DNA of 64,000 nt from Arthrobacter sp. M4 (lineage in GTDB: Bacteria; Actinomycetota; Actinomycetes; Actinomycetales; Micrococcaceae). The notes under the pieces were generated by a model. It ran no database searches. It saw only the letters and a program-made list of their open reading frames with translations, and was not told where the DNA came from. Position 1 is the first letter of the stretch; the number at the start of each line of letters is the position of its first letter. This document shows, in pieces, positions 1-7,693 of the stretch. The position numbers and the translations under genes were made by a program. The stretch spans positions 124,001 through 188,000 of the forward strand of contig NZ_JAIWYX010000003.1 in assembly GCF_020251205.1 (NCBI RefSeq), written 5' to 3'.

Positions 1-2
1 TC

Positions 3-998
3 GGTCAAGACGCCGTCGCCGGACAGATGCCGGTCCTGGTGTCCCGCGTGATGACCGAAGGCTCCCTGTACGACCCGAAGCTCGCCGCGCGGGCCATCCT
101 GCAGGCCCAGGGTGACGTCCTCGAAGCCGTCACCCTCGTGCGCTCATACCGGACCACCCTGCCGCGGTTCGGCTATTCCGAGCCGATCGACACTGCAGGG
201 CTTGACCCGCAGCGGCGGGTATCCGCCACGTTCAAGGACATCCCCGGCGGCCAGCAGCTCGGCGCCACCTTCGACTACACGCACCGCCTGTTCGCCGAAC
301 CAGCCGGCGACGGGCCCGTGCCAGGCGACGCCGGCATCCACCACGTGCCCATGCCGCGCGTGTCCGATCTGCTCGGCTCGGACGCGCTGCTCGAACCCGA
401 CCACGCCGCAGACTGGGCCGACCCGGAACCGGCGGACCTGACTCGTGAACCCACCGTGCATCCGATGAGCCGGGCCGAGCGGCTGCAGGGGCTTGCGCGC
501 GGTGACGAGGGGTTCCTTCTCGCCCTCGGGTACTCCACCCAGCGCGGGTTCGGAAACACCCACCCGTTCGCCGGCGAGATCCGCGTCGGCGAGGTCGAGA
601 TCGAGTTCGATGCCCCGGACCTCGGGTTCTCGGTGCCGCTCGGCCGCATTGAGGTCACCGAGTGCCAGATGATCAACCAGTTCACCGGCAATGCCCACAC
701 GCCGGCCCAATTCACCCGCGGCTACGGCCTGGTGTTCGGTCGGGGCGAGCGTAAGGCCATGTCCATGGCGCTGGTCGACCGGGCACTTCGGGCCGGCGAA
801 TTCCAGGAACGCATCGTCGCCCCTGCCCAGGACGAGGAGTTTGTCCTCAGCCATGCCGACAACGTGCAGGCCGCCGGCTTCGTAGAACACCTAAAGCTAC
901 CGCACTACGTCGACTTCCAGGCGGAGCTGCACCTAATCCGGCAGCTGCAGCGGGAGCACCACGACAACGCCGCAGGCAGCGAGGAGACCAACACGTGA
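3..998 (+). CDS. phnI: PhnI, C-P lyase core subunit (5' end outside window)
   Basis: PhnI is part of the PhnGHIJ core complex. With ATP, and with the other core subunits, it displaces adenine and attaches the phosphonate to ribose, giving alpha-D-ribose 1-methylphosphonate 5-triphosphate. The frame is open from base 3, and the eight residues before the first ATG (base 27) continue the PhnI alignment, so the N-terminus lies outside the window rather than at that ATG. Recognisable PhnI segments are VMTEGSLYDPKLAARAIL, KDIPGGQQLG, DYTHRL, RGDEGFLLALGYSTQRG, NHPFAGEIR-like THPFAGEIR, ERKAMSMALVDRAL, PAQDEEFVLSHADNV and LKLPHYVDFQAEL, all close to the E. coli protein as I remember it. The stop overlaps the phnJ start by 4 bp, so the two are translationally coupled. 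Confidence 0.95.
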   Translation, partial: GQDAVAGQMPVLVSRVMTEGSLYDPKLAARAILQAQGDVLEAVTLVRSYRTTLPRFGYSEPIDTAGLDPQRRVSATFKDIPGGQQLGATFDYTHRLFAEPAGDGPVPGDAGIHHVPMPRVSDLLGSDALLEPDHAADWADPEPADLTREPTVHPMSRAERLQGLARGDEGFLLALGYSTQRGFGNTHPFAGEIRVGEVEIEFDAPDLGFSVPLGRIEVTECQMINQFTGNAHTPAQFTRGYGLVFGRGERKAMSMALVDRALRAGEFQERIVAPAQDEEFVLSHADNVQAAGFVEHLKLPHYVDFQAELHLIRQLQREHHDNAAGSEETNT

Positions 999-1855
999 AC
1001 CCTGACCAGATTGAGTACAATATTGGCTACCTTGACGAGCAGACCAAGAGGATGATCCGCCGGGTGCTGCTCAAAGCGGTCGCGATTCCCGGCTTCCAAG
1101 TCCCGTTCGCGTCCCGCGAGGTGCCGCTGCCGCGGGGCTGGGGCACCGGGGGCGTTCAGCTGACCGCTGCGGTAATCGGCGCCGATGACACACTCAAGGT
1201 CATCGACCAGGGCGCCGATGACACCACGAACGCCGTGTCAATCCGGGCGTTCTTCCACAAGGTGGCCGGGGCAGCGACCACGACCCGCACTGAGGACGCG
1301 ACGATTATCCAGACCCGCCATCGGATTCCCGAGGCCTCCCTCACCTACGGCCAGATCATGGTCTACCAGGTGCCGATCCCGGAGCCGCTGCGGTTCCTCG
1401 AGCCCCGAGAGACCGAAACCCGGCGTATGCACGCCCTGAACGAATATGGACTGATGTACGTCAAGCTCTATGAGGACATCGCCCGCTACGGGCATATCGC
1501 CAAGACGTACGACTACCCTGTGCTGGTCAACCACCGTTACCTGATGGCCCCGTCCCCGACCCCGTCGTTCGACAACCCGAAGCTGCATCAGAGCCAGGCG
1601 CTCCATATCTACGGCGCCGGCCGCGAGAAGCGCATCTACGCCATCCCCCCGTACACCGACGTGGAGAGCCTTGGGTTCGATGACTTCCCGTTCGAACCCC
1701 AGCATTTCGATCAGCCCTGCGCGATCTGCGGATCCACCGGAGTGTATTTGGACGAGATCATCACCGACGACGCGGGCGGCGTGATGTACGCCTGCTCCGA
1801 CACCTACCATTGCGAACGCACCGCCGCTCGCCTAAACGAAGAGATACCCGCATGA
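995..1855 (+). CDS. phnJ: PhnJ, radical-SAM C-P lyase
   Basis: PhnJ cleaves the carbon-phosphorus bond of ribose 1-methylphosphonate 5-phosphate by radical SAM chemistry, releasing the alkane and forming the 1,2-cyclic phosphate. The 286-residue length is normal. The cysteine set is complete: C242, C245 and C267 match the three [4Fe-4S] ligands, and C273 matches the cysteine that carries the thiyl radical in the E. coli enzyme. The CxxC...C spacing is the atypical PhnJ arrangement rather than CxxxCxxC. GTG/ATG start and stop overlaps with phnI and phnK place it inside one transcript. It is expected to act in the cytoplasm with PhnI and with PhnG/PhnH, which must lie upstream of the window. 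Confidence 0.96.
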   Translation: MNPDQIEYNIGYLDEQTKRMIRRVLLKAVAIPGFQVPFASREVPLPRGWGTGGVQLTAAVIGADDTLKVIDQGADDTTNAVSIRAFFHKVAGAATTTRTEDATIIQTRHRIPEASLTYGQIMVYQVPIPEPLRFLEPRETETRRMHALNEYGLMYVKLYEDIARYGHIAKTYDYPVLVNHRYLMAPSPTPSFDNPKLHQSQALHIYGAGREKRIYAIPPYTDVESLGFDDFPFEPQHFDQPCAICGSTGVYLDEIITDDAGGVMYACSDTYHCERTAARLNEEIPA

Positions 1856-2631
1856 GCGACGAGCGTCCCCTCCTGCAAGTCCGCAACGTCGGCCACCGCT
1901 ACGGTGATTGGCTCGGATGCCGCGACGTGTCGTTTGACCTTTGGCCAGGGGAAGTCCTCGCGATCGTCGGCGAATCCGGCTCCGGGAAGTCCACCCTCCT
2001 TAACACCCTTTCACAGCGGCTCGATACCAGCGAGGGCAGCATCCGGTACCGGCTCGACGGCGGCGACGTGGTGGACCTTGCTGATCTGTCCGAGAGCGCT
2101 GTCCGCCGCCTCTGGCGCAGCGAGTGGGGCTTCGTACACCAGAACGCCGCCGACGGTCTGCGGATGCACGTCAGCGCGGGCGGCAACGTCGGGGAACCGC
2201 TGATGGCGAACGGCTGGCGGCACTACGGCCGCATCCGGGCCGCGGCGACCGACTGGCTCGAACGCGTAGAAATCCCCCGCGACCGCGTCGATGACACGCC
2301 CGCCGCGTTCTCCGGCGGCATGCGGCAGCGGCTGCAGATCGCCAGGAACCTGGTCGTTTCGCCGCGGCTGGTGTTCATGGACGAGCCCACCAGCGGGCTT
2401 GACGTGTCCGTCCAGGCCCGCCTGCTGGACCTTATCCGCTCCCTGGTCAGCGATCTGGGCCTCGCCATGATCATCGTGACCCACGACCTCGCCGTGGCCC
2501 GGCTCATCTCGCACCGGACCCTCGTCATGAAGGACGGTCACGTGATCGAGTCCGGACTGACTGACCGGGTCCTCGATGACCCGCAGGCCCCGTACACCCA
2601 GCTGCTCGTCTCCTCGATCCTCCAAGGATGA
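1852..2631 (+). CDS. phnK: PhnK, C-P lyase ATP-binding subunit
   Basis: ABC-type ATPase that docks on the C-P lyase core complex; it does not serve a membrane transporter. From the ATG at 1852 the protein has 259 residues. It shows a Walker A GESGSGKST (40-48), the signature FSGGMRQR (153-160) and a Walker B LVFMDEPT (173-180) followed by SGLD. The open frame extends 42 bases upstream into phnJ, but the start at 1852 gives the same ATGA overlap seen at every other junction and begins directly with the conserved N-terminus (LLQVRNVGHRYG), so I chose it. Confidence 0.94.
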   Translation: MSDERPLLQVRNVGHRYGDWLGCRDVSFDLWPGEVLAIVGESGSGKSTLLNTLSQRLDTSEGSIRYRLDGGDVVDLADLSESAVRRLWRSEWGFVHQNAADGLRMHVSAGGNVGEPLMANGWRHYGRIRAAATDWLERVEIPRDRVDDTPAAFSGGMRQRLQIARNLVVSPRLVFMDEPTSGLDVSVQARLLDLIRSLVSDLGLAMIIVTHDLAVARLISHRTLVMKDGHVIESGLTDRVLDDPQAPYTQLLVSSILQG

Positions 2632-3353
2632 CCATGACCACCAACCAGCCCATTCTCGCCGTCTCCGACCTCGACAAGACCTTCACCATGCATTTACAGG
2701 GAGGGCAGGGGCTCGCCGTGATCCGCGGGCTCAGTTTCGACCTGCACGCCAGCGAGTGTGTCGTCCTCGGCGGAGCATCGGGCAGCGGCAAGAGTTCGAT
2801 CCTGAAAATGGTGTACGGAAACTACGCCGTCGACCGAGGCAAAGTGCTCCTCCGCGCTGGCGGTATCGATATTGATATCGCCACCGCCGACCCGCGCGAG
2901 ATCCTCGCGGCCCGCAGGCACGCCATGGGATACGTCAGCCAGTTCCTGCGGTGTGTGCCTCGGGTGCCCGCACTCGAGGTCGTCGCCGAACCCCTCATCG
3001 AGCGGGGTGCCGACCCGATGGACGCAGAGGAGCGCGCTGCCTCCCTGCTGTCACGGCTCGGGATCCCCGAGCGGCTGTGGGGATTGCCGCCGGCGACGTT
3101 TTCCGGAGGCGAGCAGCAGCGCGTGAACATCGCCCGCGGGTTCATCGCGGACCTGCCGATGCTCCTGCTGGACGAACCCACCGCCTCCCTGGACGCCCGG
3201 AACCGGCGCGTGGTCGTGGAACTGATCGCCGAGAAAATAGAAGCAGGAACCGCGATGCTTGGCATCTTCCACGACGCCGAGGTGCGCGAAGCCGTCGCCG
3301 ACCGCGTCATCCCTGTCGAGGACTTCACACCGATGGTCAGGGCCATGGCATGA
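2628..3353 (+). CDS. phnL: PhnL, C-P lyase ATP-binding subunit
   Basis: Second ABC-type ATPase of the C-P lyase pathway, needed for the first step that loads the phosphonate on ribose triphosphate. The 241-residue protein has a Walker A GASGSGKSS (49-57), signature FSGGEQQRVNIARG and Walker B MLLLDEPTASLD. PhnL members are distinguished from PhnK by the longer insert before Walker A and by the FSGGEQQRVNIARG signature, both present. The start overlaps phnK by 4 bp; a second in-frame ATG two codons later (2634) is also possible. Confidence 0.94.
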   Translation: MTMTTNQPILAVSDLDKTFTMHLQGGQGLAVIRGLSFDLHASECVVLGGASGSGKSSILKMVYGNYAVDRGKVLLRAGGIDIDIATADPREILAARRHAMGYVSQFLRCVPRVPALEVVAEPLIERGADPMDAEERAASLLSRLGIPERLWGLPPATFSGGEQQRVNIARGFIADLPMLLLDEPTASLDARNRRVVVELIAEKIEAGTAMLGIFHDAEVREAVADRVIPVEDFTPMVRAMA

Positions 3354-4063
3354 GCCACCGATACGCGGTGTACGCCCTGCCCGGTGTGGAACGCACGGAT
3401 GCCACCGGCACGCTGCTGCGGGAACGTGCGGAATCCTGGCTCGGGCGCAGCGTCACCGGTACCGCCCCCTCCGGAGGCGTGCCGGAGGGGTGGACCCGCG
3501 CCTCCATCGACCGGATTACCGCCGACGCGAGACGGTACGGGTTCCACGCCACCCTCAAGGCGCCGTTCCGTCTCGCGTCCGGGTACGGCATCGATGACCT
3601 TGCCGCCGCCACGGCACGGCTGGCATCGTCGATGCCACCGGTGACCATCCCGCGGCTCACGATCAGCCGGATCAACTGGTTCTACGCGATCACACCCGGC
3701 GAGGAAGCCCCAGGGCTGGACACCCTCGCCACGACCGTGGTCACCGAACTCGACTCGTTCCGCGCCCCGCCCTCTGCCGACGAGATCGCCCGGCGCAAAC
3801 CCGACACACTCACCGACCGCCAACGCGCGCTACTCACCTCTCTCGGCTACCCGTACGTTCTCGAGGAGTTCAGGTTTCACCTCACTCTCACCGACCGCGT
3901 CGCGGACGGGCGGCATGAACACATCGAGCAAACCTTGCGGCAATGGTTCAGCGGCTGCCTCGACCGTAATGTCACCCTCGGCACAATCGCCCTCTTCATG
4001 GAACCGGAGCCCGGCGTCCCGTTCCGCATCCACTCACTGCACCCGCTGGAAGGCTCCCAATGA
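3350..4063 (+). CDS. DUF1045 phosphonate-operon protein (2H phosphoesterase-like)
   Basis: Family of C-P lyase operon proteins (DUF1045) with no settled biochemical role. The 237-residue protein carries two HxT motifs, H66-A-T68 and H177-L-T179, spaced as in 2H phosphoesterases, which act on 2',3'- or 1,2-cyclic phosphates. The C-P lyase product is a ribose 1,2-cyclic phosphate, so a cyclic phosphodiesterase or related step is a plausible role; this is inference. The open frame runs far upstream through phnL in a non-coding register, but ATG 3350 sits in the usual ATGA overlap with phnL and starts the recognisable protein (SHRYAVYALP). The stop overlaps phnM. Confidence 0.9.
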   Translation: MSHRYAVYALPGVERTDATGTLLRERAESWLGRSVTGTAPSGGVPEGWTRASIDRITADARRYGFHATLKAPFRLASGYGIDDLAAATARLASSMPPVTIPRLTISRINWFYAITPGEEAPGLDTLATTVVTELDSFRAPPSADEIARRKPDTLTDRQRALLTSLGYPYVLEEFRFHLTLTDRVADGRHEHIEQTLRQWFSGCLDRNVTLGTIALFMEPEPGVPFRIHSLHPLEGSQ

Positions 4064-5232
4064 CCAACGAACTCGTTCTGACCAACGCCCGCGTCGTGCT
4101 TCCCGATGAGGTGATCCACGGCACCGTAGTCGTCCGCGATGGCCAAATCGCGGACGTCAGCTCCGGGAACGCGGCCGCAGGGGAAAACCTCGACGGCGAT
4201 TACCTGCTTCCCGGCGTCGTCGAACTGCACACTGACCACGCCGAGTACCACCTCCGTCCCCGCCCGGGCGTGGACTGGGACGCGATGCCCGCGGTCCTCG
4301 CCCACGACGCGCAGATGGCAACCGCCGGCGCGACCACCGTCCTCGACGCCGTCCGGCTCGGCTCAGAGCCCGGAGACCGCGAAACGGTCACCCGGTCCGC
4401 TCGGCGCCTCGCGGACGCGATCACCACAGCCGCCCGTGCCGGGGCCCTCCGCGCCGACCACGCGATCCATCTACGTTGCGAAGTGTCTGCGGAGGACTGC
4501 CTGGACCGGTTCGAGGAGTTCGCCGACAACCCTCGCGTGAGGCTCGCATCGCTGATGGACCACACCCCCGGCCAGCGACAGTTCGAAGACGTCGGCGAGT
4601 TCAAGCGCTACTACATCGGCAAGGGTATCGTTTCCGAAAGCAACATCGACGGATACGTCGACGTGCTCCTCGGCGAGGCGAAGCTGCACTCCGACCGGAA
4701 CCGACGCGCCGTCGCCGAAGCTGCGCGCCGACGCGGCATCGCCCTCGCAGCACACGACGATGCAACCGTCGAACACATCCAGGAGTCCGTCAGCCTCGGT
4801 GTGCGAATCGCGGAATTCCCCACGACCGTCGTCGCCGCCGCCTCGGCCGGCGCCCACGGGCTGTCCGTCATCATGGGCGCACCAAACATCGTCCGCGGCG
4901 GCAGCCAGTCCGGGAACGTAGCCGCATCGGCGCTCCTCGACCGGGGGCTGCTGCACATACTCTCATCCGACTACGTTCCCTCCAGCCCGATGCAGGCCGT
5001 GTTCCAGCTCGTCACCGACGGAACAATCAGCATCCAGAACGCCGTCAAGCTGATCAGCACCAACCCAGCCAACGCCGTCGGAATGACCGACCGCGGGGAG
5101 ATCGTCATCGGCAAGCGCGGCGACCTGCTCCGCGTCCGCCCCTACGGGCAGCCAGGCACACCGGAACACCCGACTGGGCTCACCGTGCCCATCGTGCGCG
5201 CCGTGTACCGGCAGGGCGGACGGGTCGCATGA
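4060..5232 (+). CDS. phnM: PhnM, ribose 1-methylphosphonate 5-triphosphate diphosphatase
   Basis: Amidohydrolase-fold enzyme that removes pyrophosphate from alpha-D-ribose 1-methylphosphonate 5-triphosphate, giving the 5-phosphate used by PhnJ. The 390-residue length is typical. The metal-binding HTDH (57-60) follows the LLPGVVEL strand. Other PhnM landmarks are RPRPGVDWDAMPAVLAHD, the SLMDHTPGQRQF segment, AAHDDATVEHI with a further ligand histidine, and LSSDYVPSSPM. The GAPN-IVRGGSQSGN stretch before it is also typical. The gene overlaps its neighbours by 4 bp on both sides. Confidence 0.95.
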   Translation: MTNELVLTNARVVLPDEVIHGTVVVRDGQIADVSSGNAAAGENLDGDYLLPGVVELHTDHAEYHLRPRPGVDWDAMPAVLAHDAQMATAGATTVLDAVRLGSEPGDRETVTRSARRLADAITTAARAGALRADHAIHLRCEVSAEDCLDRFEEFADNPRVRLASLMDHTPGQRQFEDVGEFKRYYIGKGIVSESNIDGYVDVLLGEAKLHSDRNRRAVAEAARRRGIALAAHDDATVEHIQESVSLGVRIAEFPTTVVAAASAGAHGLSVIMGAPNIVRGGSQSGNVAASALLDRGLLHILSSDYVPSSPMQAVFQLVTDGTISIQNAVKLISTNPANAVGMTDRGEIVIGKRGDLLRVRPYGQPGTPEHPTGLTVPIVRAVYRQGGRVA

Positions 5233-6452
5233 CCGAAGGAATGATCGGCCCCGGCGCCTTCGTCGCCGTCGTCGGCCCCAGCGGCGTCGGCAAGGACGCG
5301 CTCATCTGCGAGGCACGCCGACACGCCTGCCCCCATATCAGCCTCCCGAAACGGCACATCACTCGGGCGCCCGGACCAGGCGAGGACCACGTCCCAACGA
5401 ACGAGGATGAGTTCCAGGCAGCCCGCGGCGCGGGCATGTTCGCCCTCACCTGGGACGCCCATGACCTCCAGTACGGGATCCCGAAGTCCATCGATGACGA
5501 CATCCGCACCGGCCGGGCCGTCGTTGTGAACGTGTCGCGATCCGTCATCGGCACCCTCGCCGCCAGGTACGAGCGCCTCATCGTCGTCCGGGTGACAGTG
5601 TCCGAGGAGGTGCGCGCCGCCCGAATGCGTTGCCGTGGGCGGGAAAACGCCGACGAGATCAGCAAACGCCTGCGGCGGCCCGATCCAGCACCGGAATCCA
5701 CTGCGGACAAGGAGATCCGCAACGACGGCACCATCGCGGAGGGAGGCGCGAAACTACTGCGCATTATCGAGGCTGCAGCAGGGGGATGCTGCCGCCCTCC
5801 CGGGCACCGATCCGCCACGTCCCAGTCCCCGATCGGACCCGGCACGCTGCCGGAGGCGGGAATCGTCCACGACGGGTCTACCATCGCCGACAGCGTTCTC
5901 GGCCGGTACACGGAAGTCGGTCAAGGTTCCAGGCTCGCCCACGTCGAGTTCGGCGACTACAGCTACTGCGACCGCTACAGCGATCTCGCGAATACCACCG
6001 TCGGGAAGTTTTCGAACATCGCCAGCTTCGTGCGGGCCGGAGCAACGGACCACCCCCTGGACCGGGCCACCCTGCACCACTTTGTCTACCGGTCAGAGAA
6101 GTACTGGCCCGACGCCGAGGACGATGCGGACTGGTTCGCCAAGCGGCGGGCACGCCGAACCGTCATCGGGCACGACACTTGGATCGGCCATGGTGCGCAA
6201 ATTAAGCCGGACGTTGTGGTGGGCAACGGTGCAGTCGTCGCATCCGGCGCCATCGTCACAAGAGACGTTCCCCCCTACGCAATCGTCGCCGGTGTCCCCG
6301 CTAAAATCATCCGGTTCCGTCAGCCGCCCGAGGTGGTCCACCGACTGGAGCAGCTCGCCTGGTGGGACTGGGACCACGAGACGCTCCGCCAACGGCTCAG
6401 CGATTTCCGCTCCCTCGACGCAATCGGGTTCCTTAACCGGTACGAGCGGTAA
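5229..6452 (+). CDS. phnN: PhnN (ribose 1,5-bisphosphokinase) fused to hexapeptide-repeat acyltransferase
   Basis: Residues 1 to about 175 are PhnN, which phosphorylates ribose 1,5-bisphosphate to PRPP, the last step of the pathway. The P-loop is GPSGVGK (16-22), and the ITRAPGPGEDH segment and the C-terminal RL...P region match the guanylate-kinase-like fold. A linker of about 25 residues leads to a complete left-handed beta-helix transferase (about 205-407), with hexapeptide-type repeats such as TVIGHDTWIGHGAQIK and VVGNGAVVASGAIVTRDVPPYAIVAGVPAKIIR. This second part matches the stand-alone phosphonate-metabolism transferases usually encoded beside phn genes. No stop or frameshift separates the parts. 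The ATG at 5229 overlaps the phnM stop; the frame is open further upstream but that stretch is a phnM shadow. No gene follows on this strand, so this is the operon end. Confidence 0.9.
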   Translation: MTEGMIGPGAFVAVVGPSGVGKDALICEARRHACPHISLPKRHITRAPGPGEDHVPTNEDEFQAARGAGMFALTWDAHDLQYGIPKSIDDDIRTGRAVVVNVSRSVIGTLAARYERLIVVRVTVSEEVRAARMRCRGRENADEISKRLRRPDPAPESTADKEIRNDGTIAEGGAKLLRIIEAAAGGCCRPPGHRSATSQSPIGPGTLPEAGIVHDGSTIADSVLGRYTEVGQGSRLAHVEFGDYSYCDRYSDLANTTVGKFSNIASFVRAGATDHPLDRATLHHFVYRSEKYWPDAEDDADWFAKRRARRTVIGHDTWIGHGAQIKPDVVVGNGAVVASGAIVTRDVPPYAIVAGVPAKIIRFRQPPEVVHRLEQLAWWDWDHETLRQRLSDFRSLDAIGFLNRYER

Positions 6453-6559
6453 TAGCCGCGTGCCCACACCACTTCGGTGTCCGGCATCCGTACAGTAAGT
6501 TCATCCAACAGGCTCCGAATGCCCGGCTGCTGACGCTGAAGAAGCTCTTCGAAGCAGGC

Positions 6560-7375
6560 CTGTCAGACGACTCGATGGTGGTCCCTGGCACTGCGTCCGC
6601 GATCAGCCGCAGGTCGTCACCGCGTGTGATGAGACCCGCCGTCGATGAGTTCACAGCACGCTTGCCTTCAGCCATCGAGTAAAGCTATAGCCGCCGAGGA
6701 AGAAGCGTGCGCTCGCCGCGTGACAACCTATGACAGCGAGCTTCCGCACGCTCTTTCTCAAGGGCAGAGCACCGTTGTTTTTCAGCAGTACAAGCGATTC
6801 ACGCGCATATCCCAAAGCGACAACAGAGTCGCCCGGCACAAAGGCGCCTTCTCTCTCATCGGCAACCGGGGCAAAGGGATTCTCAGACAGACCCATCCGG
6901 GACTTGGCGGTAAGAACCTCACGAACTGCGCGGTCCATCAATGCAACGTCCGCTTGTCCCGTCGCGAACCAATCGCGAAGCTCGCTGCCGAACCCTTGGG
7001 GTACATGCAGTTCAATGTCCAATCCTACATTGAGTGCCGCAAGCCGGCGTGCGGTCCAGACTGCGCCACGCGCTGGACGATGTGCAGATTCCCCACGGCG
7101 CCGTAATCGGAAACAAGCAGACCTTCGAACCCCGTCTGTTCTCTGAGCAGCGTCTTCAGCAGTCGAGTCGAAGCGGACACCGGCTCCCCGTTACCCCGAC
7201 CGAGTTGTACGACGGCATGATGCCGCGAAGCCCAGCCAACGTAATCGCGGCCTGAAGGGCTTGCCATAGACTTCCACCAAGGTCGTGCCAGGGACATTGC
7301 AGTGGGCGCCATGCATACCGCCAGCCACTGTGTCCAGCTGGCCGCAGGCTGGCCAGCCACCGAGGCTGATCACTG
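6560..7375 (-). pseudogene. GH3 beta-glucosidase family remnant
   Basis: Read on the minus strand, pieces in different frames line up with one GH3 enzyme: a DTVAGGMHGAHCNVPGTTLVE segment (about 7260-7350), a nucleophile region GFEGLLVSDYGAVGNLHIVQ (about 7080-7150; the D of SDYGAV is the family nucleophile), then DIELHVPQGFGSELRDW, DRAVREVLTAKSRMGL, LVLLKNNGALPLRKSVRKLAVIG and finally MAEGKRAVNS. At least three frame changes separate them, and both ends of the gene are missing. It cannot make a functional enzyme. Its position between the phn operon and the glycosidase at 7.7 kb suggests that a sugar-utilisation cluster once extended further here. Confidence 0.8.
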
Positions 7376-7693
7376 GCCGGAGAGCACCGACCGGCGCCTT
7401 GGGTTTTAAGGTTCGAGAAGGAATCTTCGGATTAGACCGTCAAGAACCTCCAACGGGCCCGGGAGCTGCTGAACAGGAAGCCCCACCACCTCGGACTCCG
7501 CGCTCCTGTCCAGGCCCACATCGAGCTCCTCCTGCCCCAAGCTGTCTGAACAGCTGACTGCATCGGCGGATTGGCGATTGTACTGACAGATAGAATCCAC
7601 CGTCCCTCGTTCGGGATGTGGGAGCACCCCGTGTGGCGCCCCAACATGCTCGGAGGTTTCGCTGGAGGGGTGCGCCATGGCTCCGCGAATCTC
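7376..7693. other. No supported gene; possible short gene debris
   Basis: On the minus strand a 90-codon frame (7406-7678) has a protein-like tail (LDVGLDRSAESEVVGLPVQQ), but I cannot match it to a family and its N-terminal part does not look coded. It lies between the decayed GH3 gene and the stop of the DUF4038 glycosidase, so it may be the end of another decayed gene. Confidence 0.4.

Noticed and set aside
2951..3349. N-terminal extension of the DUF1045 protein
   Set aside because: The extension is an out-of-frame reading of phnL, rich in R, G and A; the ATGA overlap at 3350 gives the proper start.
54..5232. Plus-strand and minus-strand frames of 60-250 codons throughout the phn operon
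   Set aside because: They are shadows of phnI-phnN, with no start signals or family similarity.
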